The notes under the pieces were generated by a model that searched no databases, had not been told where the DNA came from, and saw nothing but the letters and a program-made list of their open reading frames with translations. Positions 15,877 to 24,604 of a stretch of 64,000 nt of DNA are shown piece after piece. The stretch comes from Desulfogranum marinum (GTDB lineage Bacteria; Desulfobacterota; Desulfobulbia; Desulfobulbales; Desulfobulbaceae). The translations under genes and the position numbers were made by a program. Within the stretch, counting starts at the first letter, position 1; each line of letters starts with the position of its first letter. Location of the stretch: assembly GCF_016918565.1 (NCBI RefSeq), contig NZ_JAFFQD010000013.1:1-64000 (forward strand). Direction: 5' to 3'.

Positions 15877-17826
15877 ATGAGAGGCAAAGTGTATAGAACG
15901 TTGCCTCTCATTCTTTGGACGTTTTTATTGTTTTTCGTCTCTGCAGCGGAAAGTGTATCCAGCGTGCATTCGTCGTCCTTGGCTATGCTCCGTCAACGCG
16001 CAGCGCAGATGCAACTGTGGCAATCTCCAGCATGGTTGCGACTGTTGCATTATGAGCACGATAGTCAATTTGGTAAAGCAGAAAGCCGTATAGACAGTGG
16101 TTCTTTTTTTCTCAGCCCGGCGGGCCAATACGATCCGATTGCAGAAGGGGAGGCCACCCTTGTCGAGCTGTTTGGTGGCAATGCAATTAACGGTGGTGTA
16201 GACAAGCGTTGTCAATACCCGGCACGCTACCATTTTCTCAAAACAAAGCTCGCAGTAGACCTCTCTGTTTTTCCTGGACCAGATCCGAAGTGTGAGCAAC
16301 TCAACTTGTGGTTGGCCGGGATAAAACCGGCTGGTGTTACTCTTGTTTTCCCTGTTTCCTACCTCAATAATCCAGCCTCCATGTTCGGTCATACGCTTTT
16401 GCGTATAGATTCCAGTGAGTTTTCTCCGGCGCACCCTTTGTTGACGGCCAGTGTAGGCTTTGCTGCCGTTACCGAACAAGAACACGGCCTGGGGTATGCT
16501 ATAAAGGGGATATTTGGGGGCTATACAGGTGCTTTTACCGCAGAACCTTATTACATCCAGGCAAATCGATACGGGCAAATAGAAAGTCGGGATATCTGGG
16601 AGTATCCACTCAATCTGAGTGTACAGGAAACACAATTTCTCCTGCTCCATGTATGGGAGCTCCGGAATGCAGGTTTTTCCTATTATTTTTTTGACGAAAA
16701 CTGTTCCTTTCAGTTGCTGGCACTAATGGAGGCTGTCCGGCCTAGTTTGGATTTAGCAGATTCATCGTACCGTTTTTGGAATGTTCCGGTTGATACGGTA
16801 AGGGATATTGTGCAAAGCGTTGGTATGCTCGGTAAGGCAACCTACCGCCCCAGTTTAAAGACACGGCTCGAGTCGCGTGCCTCTGCAATGGGGCCGTCAC
16901 TCGTTGCCTTGGCCAAAGAAGTGGCTTTCGGCAGAGTTGCCGTTGCTGATTTAAGCGTTTACGGACTGAGTCCAGTAGATACAGCTCAGTTGCTTGAATT
17001 TGCCCACCTTTATTATCAATACGCAGTGGCAGTCGGCGTGATGGAAGAGGAGAAAACCGATGATGGTCGCCTGCATCTTATCGGCACTATGCGTAGCTCC
17101 AACACCGTGCCTGTGCCGTCCTCTATCATAGAGGTACCTGGTATACGTCCTGACCAGGGGCATGCTGTCAGTCGGTTCAATGTCGATATTGGAAGCTATG
17201 GGCAGCAACCTTATCTGCAAATGGGTATCCGCCCTGTTTTTCATGATGTCTTTGATCCACAGGGTGGATTTGAAAAGGGTGTACAGATAGAGGCGCTCTA
17301 TCCGCAGTTTCGCTATTATCCCGAGCTGGAAAGGGTTCAGCTTGAATCCTTTGATGTGCTTGATATCCTCTCCGTTACCCCAGCAACAGTAGTAGCAGCC
17401 CCCCTTGCCTGGAAAACCAGGCTAGGATTGCAAAGGTTGGAAGAGGCTGACAGCCGACGAAAATTGACAGGCAACGTTGAAGTCGGCTTTGGTTTTAGTC
17501 GGGAATTGGGCAAAGAGACTCTTTTGTACGGTTTGGCTGGAGGCAGAGTGCTGGTTGCCGACCGATTTGATCATTTTCTGGACGCTGGACCAGCCATATT
17601 TGCCGGCATAGTAACAAATGTGGATGAAAACCAGACTGTAGGGCTTACTGGGCAGGTGTCGTACATGGTTATGGACAGGCAAATGACGTTATATGACTTT
17701 TCAGCAGTACAGAGCTTTTACTGGTCTAGTAATGTTGGCCTACAAGTACGGGCGGGAATAAAAAATGAAGGCTCTCAACCAGAGTTCTATGCCTCTCTTT
17801 CATGGCACAAGTTTTTTCGTTTTTAG
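15877..17826 (+). CDS. DUF4105 (Lnb N-terminal periplasmic domain-like) protein
   Basis: A 649-residue protein from ATG 15877, preceded by an extended SD AAGGGTGAT; a TTG three codons earlier is possible. A signal peptide (about 1-27) is followed by the DUF4105 core with its conserved blocks NPASMFGHTLLRID and FFDENCSFQLLALME. The His and Cys in these blocks suggest a papain-like or NlpC-like cysteine hydrolase fold. The C-terminal third (about 420-649) is beta-rich and ends in F-R-F, suggestive of a membrane-associated beta domain, but the family function is not known. It follows the DUF3015-like lipoprotein gene by 45 bases, so the two are probably co-expressed and act together in the envelope. 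Confidence 0.82.
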   Translation: MRGKVYRTLPLILWTFLLFFVSAAESVSSVHSSSLAMLRQRAAQMQLWQSPAWLRLLHYEHDSQFGKAESRIDSGSFFLSPAGQYDPIAEGEATLVELFGGNAINGGVDKRCQYPARYHFLKTKLAVDLSVFPGPDPKCEQLNLWLAGIKPAGVTLVFPVSYLNNPASMFGHTLLRIDSSEFSPAHPLLTASVGFAAVTEQEHGLGYAIKGIFGGYTGAFTAEPYYIQANRYGQIESRDIWEYPLNLSVQETQFLLLHVWELRNAGFSYYFFDENCSFQLLALMEAVRPSLDLADSSYRFWNVPVDTVRDIVQSVGMLGKATYRPSLKTRLESRASAMGPSLVALAKEVAFGRVAVADLSVYGLSPVDTAQLLEFAHLYYQYAVAVGVMEEEKTDDGRLHLIGTMRSSNTVPVPSSIIEVPGIRPDQGHAVSRFNVDIGSYGQQPYLQMGIRPVFHDVFDPQGGFEKGVQIEALYPQFRYYPELERVQLESFDVLDILSVTPATVVAAPLAWKTRLGLQRLEEADSRRKLTGNVEVGFGFSRELGKETLLYGLAGGRVLVADRFDHFLDAGPAIFAGIVTNVDENQTVGLTGQVSYMVMDRQMTLYDFSAVQSFYWSSNVGLQVRAGIKNEGSQPEFYASLSWHKFFRF

Positions 17827-17896
17827 AGTCACTTTTTTTGTTGCATTTTATGCTTTCAAGTTTTTCCGCAATAGTAAATAATTACCTGCTGACCTG

Positions 17897-17924
17897 AACC
17901 TCTTGAAAATGTGAGGTTTTTTTT
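17897..17924 (+). terminator. Intrinsic terminator after the DUF4105 gene
   Basis: A 6-bp stem AACCTC/GAGGTT (17897-17902 and 17913-17918) with a 10-nt loop runs directly into eight T residues. It is short but correctly placed, 70 bases past the stop at 17826. Confidence 0.55.
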
Positions 17925-17951
17925 GTCGGCACCAAAAACACAATATATAGT
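17923..17951 (+). promoter_or_regulatory. Sigma-70 promoter upstream of nrdJ
   Basis: TTGTCG (17923-17928), a 17-bp spacer and TATAGT (17946-17951) make a good housekeeping promoter. The -10 lies inside a NrdR-box match, as expected for a repressor-controlled nrd promoter. The start codon of nrdJ is more than 500 bases downstream, so the mRNA would have a long leader. Confidence 0.5.
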
Positions 17952-17984
17952 GCGCTTTCTGCTTGATGAGTCCTATATGTTGTG
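17938..17984 (+). promoter_or_regulatory. Tandem NrdR boxes
   Basis: Box 1 (17938-17952, ACACAATATATAGTG) fits the NrdR consensus ACACWATATCTWGTG at nearly every position. Box 2 (17971-17984, TCCTATATGTTGTG) is a weaker match in inverse orientation. Their centres are about 32 bp, or three helical turns, apart, the normal arrangement for cooperative NrdR binding. NrdR represses ribonucleotide reductase genes when dATP is high, and the next gene on this strand is nrdJ. Confidence 0.65.
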
Positions 17985-18175
17985 ATAATGTTGCCAACGA
18001 ACAAGTCAGGAGCCTTAACGTTTTTCTCCCTGTTTGTTCGATATTACTTTCGAGTCAGGGCCTTACCCATCAATATACCAAGGGACAAGCAACATACGCA
18101 TCATACCTGTTCGAAGGTTGTTTATTAGAAACTATTCAGCAAAGAACTGAAAACTGTCAATCTACCACGCACTTC

Positions 18176-18278
18176 AACTGTTCAGCAGTGCTCCAAATGT
18201 TCACAAGCTGACCGATTAGCTATACATTGGTATGCTGGGCGGGCAGATCGTGGAGAGTTGGAGTGCTGCTGAACAGTT
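18176..18278. repeat. 19-bp inverted repeat in the nrdJ leader
   Basis: Arms 18176-18194 and 18260-18278 pair at 17 of 19 positions (AACTGTTCAGCAGTGCTCC against GGAGTGCTGCTGAACAGTT) around a 65-nt interior. In the RNA this would be a long stem in the middle of the roughly 500-nt leader of nrdJ. I do not find a cobalamin-riboswitch core (no convincing B12 box), so its role is open. Confidence 0.6.
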
Positions 18279-18495
18279 ATGTTTATTATTTATATTCGTA
18301 TTGCCAGACTGTAGCTTTTTCAGCACAAATTTCCTGATTAAAATTTCTTTAGTAGTCGTACTAATTGAGTTGCACTTGACGGTTTGCTTGAAGCGGGGCT
18401 CGTAGCGCCATTTGTGTTTGTAGGTAAGCGAATTTTTTATTTCTGTATTGCTTTATCAAAAGCAAGAAAAGAACCTTTTTGAGAGAGGGGAATAT

Positions 18496-20667
18496 ATGTC
18501 CAAAGATATGCCTAGACACCATTTGACTGAAACTGCTGAAACTGTATTAAATCGTCGTTATTATTTAAAGGATGAGCAGGGGCGTCCCATTGAAAACTGG
18601 GAAACGCTTTGCCGACGTGTTGCTAATGCAGTAGCTGTGGTGGATCAGGATCTGGATGATTATGAGCGTATCCGCGATGAATTTTTTAAGATGATTTACG
18701 ACCTCGACTTTCTGCCGAACTCTCCTTGCCTGATGAATGCCGGGACAGATCTGGGGCAGCTCTCGGCCTGTTTTGTGCTCCCGGTGGAAGATTCCATGGA
18801 TGGTATCTTTACCTCCATTCGTAACGGAGCACTTGTTCATAAAACAGGCGGTGGTACTGGATATTCTTTTTCCAGGCTTCGCCCTAAGAATTCAGCAGTT
18901 CGCTCAACCCAGGGCGTAGCCTCCGGGCCTTTGAGTTTTGCAGCGGTCTTTGATGCCGCCACCGAAACCATCAAACAAGGGGGTAAACGGCGTGGGGCGA
19001 ACATGGGCGTATTGCGGGTCGATCACCCTGATATTCTCGATTTTATTTCAGCCAAAGAAGACCAAGAGAAGTACACCAACTTTAATTTCAGCGTGGCTAT
19101 TACAGATCAATTCATGCGCGCAGTAAAAGAAGATCAGGAGTACAGTCTTGTAGACCCTTCCAACGGTAATGTGGTTAGAAGTTTACGTGCCCTGGATGTG
19201 TTTAATAAGATTATAGATCTTGCCTGGCATAATGGTGAGCCGGGGGTCCTCTTTATTGATGCTGCCAATCGTGATAATGCCACTCCCCAGTTAGGAGATT
19301 TTGAGGCAACCAACCCATGTGGAGAACAGTGGCTGCTTCCCTATGAATCCTGCAACCTTGGTTCTATCAATCTTGGTCAGTTTGTTGTTGACGGCAAAGT
19401 TAACTATAAACGTTTGGGGAAAACAGTACATCTGGCGGTTCGATTTCTTGATAATGTTATTGACTGTAATCGTTTTCCCATTCCCGAGATTGCAGAAATG
19501 ACCCAAAAGACACGCAAAGTGGGATTAGGCATCATGGGGCTGCATGACATGCTGATTCAGTTGAAGCTCCCCTATGGAACCGAAGAAGGGCGTACCTGTT
19601 CAGCTGATGTAATGTCGTTTATCCGTAAAGAGGCAGAACTGGCATCCATCAGGCTTGCAGAAATCAAAGGCCCTTTTCCTGCCTATGATGCGGAGGAAAA
19701 TACGTATCCTCCCCGCAGGAATGCTGCTTTAACTTCTATTCAGCCAACCGGGACGGTGTCCATGATTGCCGATTGTGCATCAGGCTGTGAACCCTATTTT
19801 TCTATTGTTATGGAAAAAAATGTTATGGATGGCGACCGGTTGCTCATGGTGAATAAGCATTTTGAAACCGTGGCAAAGAGGGAAGGGTTTTACTCTACTG
19901 AATTACTTGAGAATGTTGCCAGGGATGGTTCTGTCATAGATAATGAAGATATCCCGGAGCAATGGCAGGAAATTTTTCGGACAGCACAGGATATTTCGCC
20001 GGAAAAACATATCCGCATGCAGGGCATACTTCAGCAAAACGGGGTGGATTCTTCCATCAGTAAGACGATTAATCTGCCTTCGTCTGCCACCTTGGAAGAT
20101 GTACGGACTTCCTACCTGCTTGGCTATGAATTAGCGTGTAAAGGGCTGACGGTCTACAGGGATGGTTCCCGTGATCACCAGGTACTGAATACAACTGCAT
20201 CAAAGGATGAAAAAAGTGCCGTAGTCTCTTCAACAGGCGTTGTACGAAAAACAACCCTGCCCGATATGCTCAGTGCCAAACGTTACCGCTTAAAGGATGT
20301 CAATGAAAACACCATCTATTTAATTGTTTGCTTTGATGACAATGAAAACCCGATGGAAGTTTTTGCAAAGTTCCCTTTTGATAACCGGGTTGACCTTAAG
20401 GATAAGTCGACCATGTGGACCACGACCTGTCGCCTGGTTTCCCTGGCTCTCCGCTATCAGATTCCGATGGAAGAGATTATCAAGCAGCTTGATCGCTCCA
20501 GCGGACATATGCTTGATTTGCCGGCGCAGCTAGGTAAACTGTTGAAATCCTTCATGGCTGGAACCCATCACGGATTTGCTTCTGTCTGTCCTGAATGCAA
20601 AGGGAAGTTAGTGTTTGAGGAAGGATGTGAGATTTGTCATGATTGCGGGTACTCAAAGTGTTCGTAA
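18496..20667 (+). CDS. nrdJ: Adenosylcobalamin-dependent (class II) ribonucleoside-diphosphate reductase
   Basis: I start at ATG 18496 (MSKDMPRHHLTETAETV), which follows GAGAGGGG; the frame is open 16 codons further upstream. The 723-residue protein makes deoxyribonucleotides using B12. The redox pair is C92 (LSACFVLPVED) and C286 (YESCNLGSINLG). The catalytic Asn-Cys-Glu set is in N273-P-C275-G-E277. Loop segments such as THKTGGGTGYSF-like (residues 114-125) are typical. The C-terminus is a zinc-ribbon-like tail, CPECKGKLVFEEGCEICHDC, that shuttles reducing equivalents. No ATP-cone is seen at the N-terminus. Expression is probably NrdR-controlled through the boxes at 17938-17984. Confidence 0.96.
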   Translation: MSKDMPRHHLTETAETVLNRRYYLKDEQGRPIENWETLCRRVANAVAVVDQDLDDYERIRDEFFKMIYDLDFLPNSPCLMNAGTDLGQLSACFVLPVEDSMDGIFTSIRNGALVHKTGGGTGYSFSRLRPKNSAVRSTQGVASGPLSFAAVFDAATETIKQGGKRRGANMGVLRVDHPDILDFISAKEDQEKYTNFNFSVAITDQFMRAVKEDQEYSLVDPSNGNVVRSLRALDVFNKIIDLAWHNGEPGVLFIDAANRDNATPQLGDFEATNPCGEQWLLPYESCNLGSINLGQFVVDGKVNYKRLGKTVHLAVRFLDNVIDCNRFPIPEIAEMTQKTRKVGLGIMGLHDMLIQLKLPYGTEEGRTCSADVMSFIRKEAELASIRLAEIKGPFPAYDAEENTYPPRRNAALTSIQPTGTVSMIADCASGCEPYFSIVMEKNVMDGDRLLMVNKHFETVAKREGFYSTELLENVARDGSVIDNEDIPEQWQEIFRTAQDISPEKHIRMQGILQQNGVDSSISKTINLPSSATLEDVRTSYLLGYELACKGLTVYRDGSRDHQVLNTTASKDEKSAVVSSTGVVRKTTLPDMLSAKRYRLKDVNENTIYLIVCFDDNENPMEVFAKFPFDNRVDLKDKSTMWTTTCRLVSLALRYQIPMEEIIKQLDRSSGHMLDLPAQLGKLLKSFMAGTHHGFASVCPECKGKLVFEEGCEICHDCGYSKCS

Positions 20668-20711
20668 CGGGTTAAAGGCAATATGGAAGTAATTTTTCTA
20701 CGCAGGAGGTA

Positions 20712-20834
20712 ACAGGCAATGAGCTTCATCAATTTTGTCTGTTGCCTGTGAGGTCGTAATCTGTTAAGTGCTTATAAGGATTAGCAAATATGCAGAAAGG
20801 CAAGAGTGGCGTATGTTATTTGGCTGTGTGCTGA
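20712..20834 (+). other. Two possible mini-ORFs and a hairpin between nrdJ and the SEC-C gene
   Basis: ATG 20719 follows AGGAGGT at ideal spacing and encodes MSFINFVCCL before TGA (20749-20751). The mini-ORF lies within an 8-bp hairpin (ACAGGCAA 20712-20719 / TTGCCTGT 20742-20749), so translation would open or close the stem. A second ATG at 20790 follows AAGGA and encodes MQKGKSGVCYLAVC before TGA at 20832-20834. Both may be leader peptides for the gene at 20868, or chance. Confidence 0.3.
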
Positions 20835-20867
20835 GAGTACCTTTTATAAAAGCAAGGACTAGAGAAA

Positions 20868-21362
20868 ATGGGAAAGATCGGTAGAAATCAACCCTGTCCA
20901 TGCGGGTCAGGGAAAAAATACAAGCATTGCTGCCTTACTGCACGGCAGATGGAGCGGCAAGCTGTCAAAGAAGATCAGATCAAAGTCACCCTGATGAATG
21001 CCATTGCAAAAGTACAGGGGGCAGCAAAGAAGAAAAAAGAAGAGTTCTTTGAACTCGGTGTGTTTATTTTCTTTAGCAGTGCAAAAGGTGATGCCTGGTT
21101 GCTGGAAGTAACCGACTCTGATGCTGTGCAGGTTGCGCGGGATGGAGAAGCGCTTGAAGCGCCCATAGAAGAGAATAGTGAGACTATCGAGATCAACTGG
21201 AGCCACACCTACGCCCTGCGTGAGAAAAAGCTCTTTTTAACTTCCTATGCAGACCAAGAGGAAATGCAACTGTCCGGCGCACCGACCCAGCAGATCAATG
21301 CAGCCATGAAAAGGGTGAAGAAGCGGTATTCGCAAGAATTACTGGATCAGGTGCATATTTAA
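20868..21362 (+). CDS. SEC-C motif (zinc-binding) protein
   Basis: The 164-residue protein opens with a classical SEC-C metal-binding motif, [16 protein letters not shown] (residues 6-21), like the tail of SecA and many stand-alone proteins. The rest (about 30-164) has mixed helices and strands without a domain I recognise. The function is therefore unknown; SEC-C modules bind zinc and mediate protein contacts. It stands 200 bases after nrdJ and is followed 23 bases later by a VanZ-like gene, probably in the same transcript. Confidence 0.75.
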   Translation: MGKIGRNQPCPCGSGKKYKHCCLTARQMERQAVKEDQIKVTLMNAIAKVQGAAKKKKEEFFELGVFIFFSSAKGDAWLLEVTDSDAVQVARDGEALEAPIEENSETIEINWSHTYALREKKLFLTSYADQEEMQLSGAPTQQINAAMKRVKKRYSQELLDQVHI

Positions 21363-21385
21363 CCCGTAAACAAGGAGCCTATAGT

Positions 21386-21802
21386 ATGAAAGGCGTCGGG
21401 AAATATGGGTTTCGAGCTATCCCCATGGCAGTGGTCATGGGGATAATTTTTTACCTTTCTCATCAACCAGGCGGCACTTTTCAGCTCCCTCTTCTGATTA
21501 ACGGTCTGGATAAGGTACTCCATGCCTGCATTTATGCCGCGTTGAGCGTATGTTGCTGTTTTGTTTTTCCTTTGCGTGTGTGGCGGCAGAAACCTACACT
21601 GGTATCGGCGGGTGTCGTTTTTTTTTGCCTGATGTTTGGTATAACCGATGAAATACATCAAAGCTTTATTGCTGGGAGAGACTCTTCCGGAGCCGATGTT
21701 GTAGCGGATGTAACTGGAGCAATTGTTGCGGCTGCTCTGTATCTTTTTGGGAATTCTGTGGTGGGTAAAAGTCGCTGCACAAGAGTATGCAGGAGTGAAT
21801 GA
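21386..21802 (+). CDS. VanZ-like membrane protein
   Basis: A 138-residue protein with an AAGGAG ribosome-binding site and four predicted membrane helices (about residues 10-27, 38-62, 68-88, 104-121). The conserved VanZ features are present: L-S-H-Q in helix 1, D-K-V-L-H-A in helix 2, D-E-I-H-Q in the third part and GRDSSGADVVADVTGA at the end. VanZ-family proteins are small inner-membrane proteins. One confers low-level teicoplanin resistance, but most are of unknown role. Confidence 0.8.
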   Translation: MKGVGKYGFRAIPMAVVMGIIFYLSHQPGGTFQLPLLINGLDKVLHACIYAALSVCCCFVFPLRVWRQKPTLVSAGVVFFCLMFGITDEIHQSFIAGRDSSGADVVADVTGAIVAAALYLFGNSVVGKSRCTRVCRSE

Positions 21803-21815
21803 GGCAAGTGGAAAG

Positions 21816-21854
21816 GTATGAATGCATCAGGAAAAATACCTGGTGCATTCATAC
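21816..21854. terminator. Hairpin between convergent VanZ-like gene and hemB
   Basis: Arms 21816-21831 (GTATGAATGCATCAGG) and 21839-21854 pair over 16 bp with one G-T mismatch, around a 7-nt loop. There is no strong T-tract on either side, so it may be a Rho-assisted or bidirectional termination structure. The rest of the gap to 22136 has no gene; it holds a short inverted motif CCTTCGG/CCGAAGG at about 22006-22044. Confidence 0.5.
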
Positions 21855-22136
21855 GAGTTTGGATTGTTTCCTAAATCCCGCACGTCGAATGTTAGAAAAA
21901 ATAAATTCTACTTTAAAAAACAACATATTGAGCAGACAATTGATTTGAAGTTCTATTCACTGTTTGAGTGAACCTATTTTTTCTCACCTTCAACGCCCTT
22001 CGGGATCGGCAATTTCACCAAATCTGCTACGTTACCGAAGGCTTGAAGTATTTTTATACGTCTGCACCTCCGTTGCCTCACATCTTCGGCAGGTAGCGTA
22101 GACTCCGAAATTTCCAATTGCAGGATTTAGGTGTTT

Positions 22137-23111
22137 TTATTTTGCCAGCAGTTTTGCCATATCCTTGGCAAAATAGGTTAAAATGATATCAGCGCCGGCA
22201 CGGCGGATGGATAATAGTGTCTCAGCCATTACCCGTTCTTCGTCAATCCAGCCTTTTTCAGCCGCAGCCTTGATCATGGCGTATTCGCCTGACACATGAT
22301 AGGCGGCAATCGGCAGGTCGAATTCATCTCGTAATTGTCGAATGATGTCCAGATAGGCAACAGCCGGTTTCACCATGAGGACATCTGCTCCTTCTTCAAC
22401 GTCAAGAGTTGCCTCTCGCAGCGCCTCTCTGCTGTTTGCCGGGTCCATCTGGTAACTACGTCTATCTCCAAATTGTGGCGAACAATCAGCCGCATCCCTG
22501 AATGGGCCATAAAAAGCGGATGCATATTTGACCGCATAGGACATGATTGGAGTCATATGGTACGAGTTCTCGTCCAGGGCACTACGAATTTCACTAATCC
22601 TGCCATCCATCATATCCGATGGCGCAACCATGTCAGCCCCTGCTTCGGCATGGGAAAGAGCGGTTTTTGCCAGCAGCTCGAGCGTGGCATCATTATCCAC
22701 CTCGTTATTTTGGAGGCAGCCACAGTGTCCGTGGTCTGTGTACTCGCATAAACATACATCTGTTATAACATTAAGCTCCGGGACCTTATTTTTGAGCTCT
22801 TTAATCGCTTTCTGGATAATGCCGTTTCTGGCATAGGCCCCAGAGCCAATTGCATCTTTTTTTTCCGGTAAACCAAACAGGATCACTGAGCGTATGCCTA
22901 GGGTCAGGCACTCTTTTGCCTCTTGTTGCAGTTGGTCAATGGAGAATCTGAAAACACCAGGCATGGAAGAAACCTCCTCTCTTTGCCCTTTACCAGGCAG
23001 GACAAAGAGAGGGTAAACGAGCTGATCCGGGGATAAATGGGTTTCACGGATCATGGAGCGAATTGTTTCATTTTGACGCATTCTACGGGGGCGATATTCT
23101 GGAAAAACCAT
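22137..23111 (-). CDS. hemB: Delta-aminolevulinic acid dehydratase (porphobilinogen synthase)
   Basis: This 324-residue protein is the normal length. HemB joins two 5-aminolevulinate molecules into porphobilinogen in tetrapyrrole (haem, sirohaem, cobalamin) synthesis. It has the zinc-cysteine site [15 protein letters not shown], the Schiff-base lysine regions ([21 protein letters not shown] and [11 protein letters not shown]) and [10 protein letters not shown]. It is the last gene of a minus-strand run DUF4390-ntrY-ntrX-hemB, 46 bases after ntrX. Supply of tetrapyrroles also feeds the B12-dependent NrdJ encoded upstream. Confidence 0.97.
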   Translation of the reverse strand: MVFPEYRPRRMRQNETIRSMIRETHLSPDQLVYPLFVLPGKGQREEVSSMPGVFRFSIDQLQQEAKECLTLGIRSVILFGLPEKKDAIGSGAYARNGIIQKAIKELKNKVPELNVITDVCLCEYTDHGHCGCLQNNEVDNDATLELLAKTALSHAEAGADMVAPSDMMDGRISEIRSALDENSYHMTPIMSYAVKYASAFYGPFRDAADCSPQFGDRRSYQMDPANSREALREATLDVEEGADVLMVKPAVAYLDIIRQLRDEFDLPIAAYHVSGEYAMIKAAAEKGWIDEERVMAETLLSIRRAGADIILTYFAKDMAKLLAK

Positions 23112-23157
23112 GGATGTACCTATATGTGTGTAATATAAAAGATTAGGGGGAAACTAC

Positions 23158-24543
23158 TTACGCAGAGTGTTCACCTATTTTTGCGGCATCGATGCCGAGA
23201 GTTTTTAATTTTTTATGCAGATGGCTCCTTTCCATCCCAACCTGTTCCGCTGTTTTGGAAATATTCCCATCGTTTTCTGTAAGTTTAGCTTTGAGGTATT
23301 CGATTTCAAATGCTTTCCGTGCATCCTTGTAGGGGAGGTGCTGGATATTTTGTAAAGGAAATGTATTTGCCTCGGTTGGAGCGACCTCTTTACCGAGAAA
23401 AAGGGCGACGTCACTGTCGGCAATGATGTCTTTTGGACTCATGATCACCAGTCGTTCTATCATGTTTCTTAGCTCCCTGACATTACCCGGCCAGTTATGC
23501 TGCATGAGAGTGGTGAGTGCCTCGTTGGATAATTGTTTATCCCCAAACCCTTTTTTACGAAAATTTTGGAGAAAATCCGCAACCAGCAGGGGGATGTCTT
23601 CGCGCCTATCCATCAGAGCGGGGACATTGATGGGCACCACGTTGAGGCGATAGAAAAGGTCTTCCCTGAAATTACCTTTATGCATCTCCTCTTCCAGGTT
23701 TTTGTTGGTGGCAGCCAAGACCCTTACATCCACATTGATGGTTCTCGCACCGCCGATCCGTTCAAATTTTTGTTCCTGCAGTATCCTTAATACCTTTGCC
23801 TGACTTTTGAGACTCATGTCGCCAATTTCATCAAGGAAAAGGGTTGAGCCGTTGGCCTGGTCAAATTTACCTTTTTTAGGCTCGGTAGCACCGGTGAAAG
23901 CACCCTTGACATGGCCAAACAGTTCAGATTCGATTAATTCTTCAGGGATAGCGGCGCAGTTAACCTCCACCATGGGGTGAGCATTGCGATTGGATTTACG
24001 GTGGATGGTCTGTGCCACCAGTTCTTTGCCGGTTCCATGCCCACCACGGATGAGAACCCAGGCATCGGTCGGTGCAACTCGCTCAATTTGCTCTCGAAGC
24101 GAGTTAATAACATGACTCTCCCCGGTTATGTCTGGCCTGGTCGGCCCGCTTTCCCTGAGGAGTTTGTTTTCACGTTCAAGCCGGGCAACATGGAGTCCTT
24201 TGTTGATAGAATGGATGACTTTGTCATAGGAAAGTGGCTTTTCGATGAAGTCAAATGCGCCAATTCGTGTTGCCTGAACAGCCGTTTCGATTGTGCCGTG
24301 GCCGGATATCATGATAACCGGCAGATCGTATTGCTCCTTGATCAGTTTCAGGGCTTCAAGTCCATCCATGCCAGGCATCCAGATGTCGAGGAGTACCAAA
24401 TGGATTTCTTCTTCTGCAAGTACTTGAAGACCTTCTTCTGCAGAGCCGGCGGAATGCGGAATGAATCCTTCATCGCCAAGAATTCCCGACAGGGATTCAC
24501 GGATGGGTTGTTCGTCGTCTATGATCAGTATGTGGATTGACAT
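23158..24543 (-). CDS. Sigma-54-dependent response regulator, NtrX-like
   Basis: The 461-residue protein has a receiver (Asp in LVLLDIWMPGMDG, Lys in DFIEKPL), a sigma-54-interacting AAA+ domain (about residues 140-375) and a C-terminal Fis-type helix-turn-helix (LTENDGNISKTAEQVGMERS). The AAA+ part shows Walker A GGHGTGKE, the GAFTGA sigma-54 contact loop, Walker B TLFLDEIGD and the arginine finger region. Walker A carries GGHGTGKE where GESGTGKE is usual, keeping the essential G-x-G-K pattern. It follows the NtrY-like kinase gene by 61 bases and is surely its partner. NtrYX systems control nitrogen, redox or envelope functions depending on the species. Confidence 0.92.
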   Translation of the reverse strand: MSIHILIIDDEQPIRESLSGILGDEGFIPHSAGSAEEGLQVLAEEEIHLVLLDIWMPGMDGLEALKLIKEQYDLPVIMISGHGTIETAVQATRIGAFDFIEKPLSYDKVIHSINKGLHVARLERENKLLRESGPTRPDITGESHVINSLREQIERVAPTDAWVLIRGGHGTGKELVAQTIHRKSNRNAHPMVEVNCAAIPEELIESELFGHVKGAFTGATEPKKGKFDQANGSTLFLDEIGDMSLKSQAKVLRILQEQKFERIGGARTINVDVRVLAATNKNLEEEMHKGNFREDLFYRLNVVPINVPALMDRREDIPLLVADFLQNFRKKGFGDKQLSNEALTTLMQHNWPGNVRELRNMIERLVIMSPKDIIADSDVALFLGKEVAPTEANTFPLQNIQHLPYKDARKAFEIEYLKAKLTENDGNISKTAEQVGMERSHLHKKLKTLGIDAAKIGEHSA

Positions 24544-24604
24544 CAGCGGTCTAAAGGGATCCGTTCAGGCAAAATTTATTAGTAAGTTGAGGCAACTAAC
24601 AGTA

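Noticed and set aside
18176-18495. Cobalamin riboswitch in the nrdJ leader
   Set aside because: I looked for the conserved B12 box and core and did not find a convincing match; only the inverted repeat is supported.
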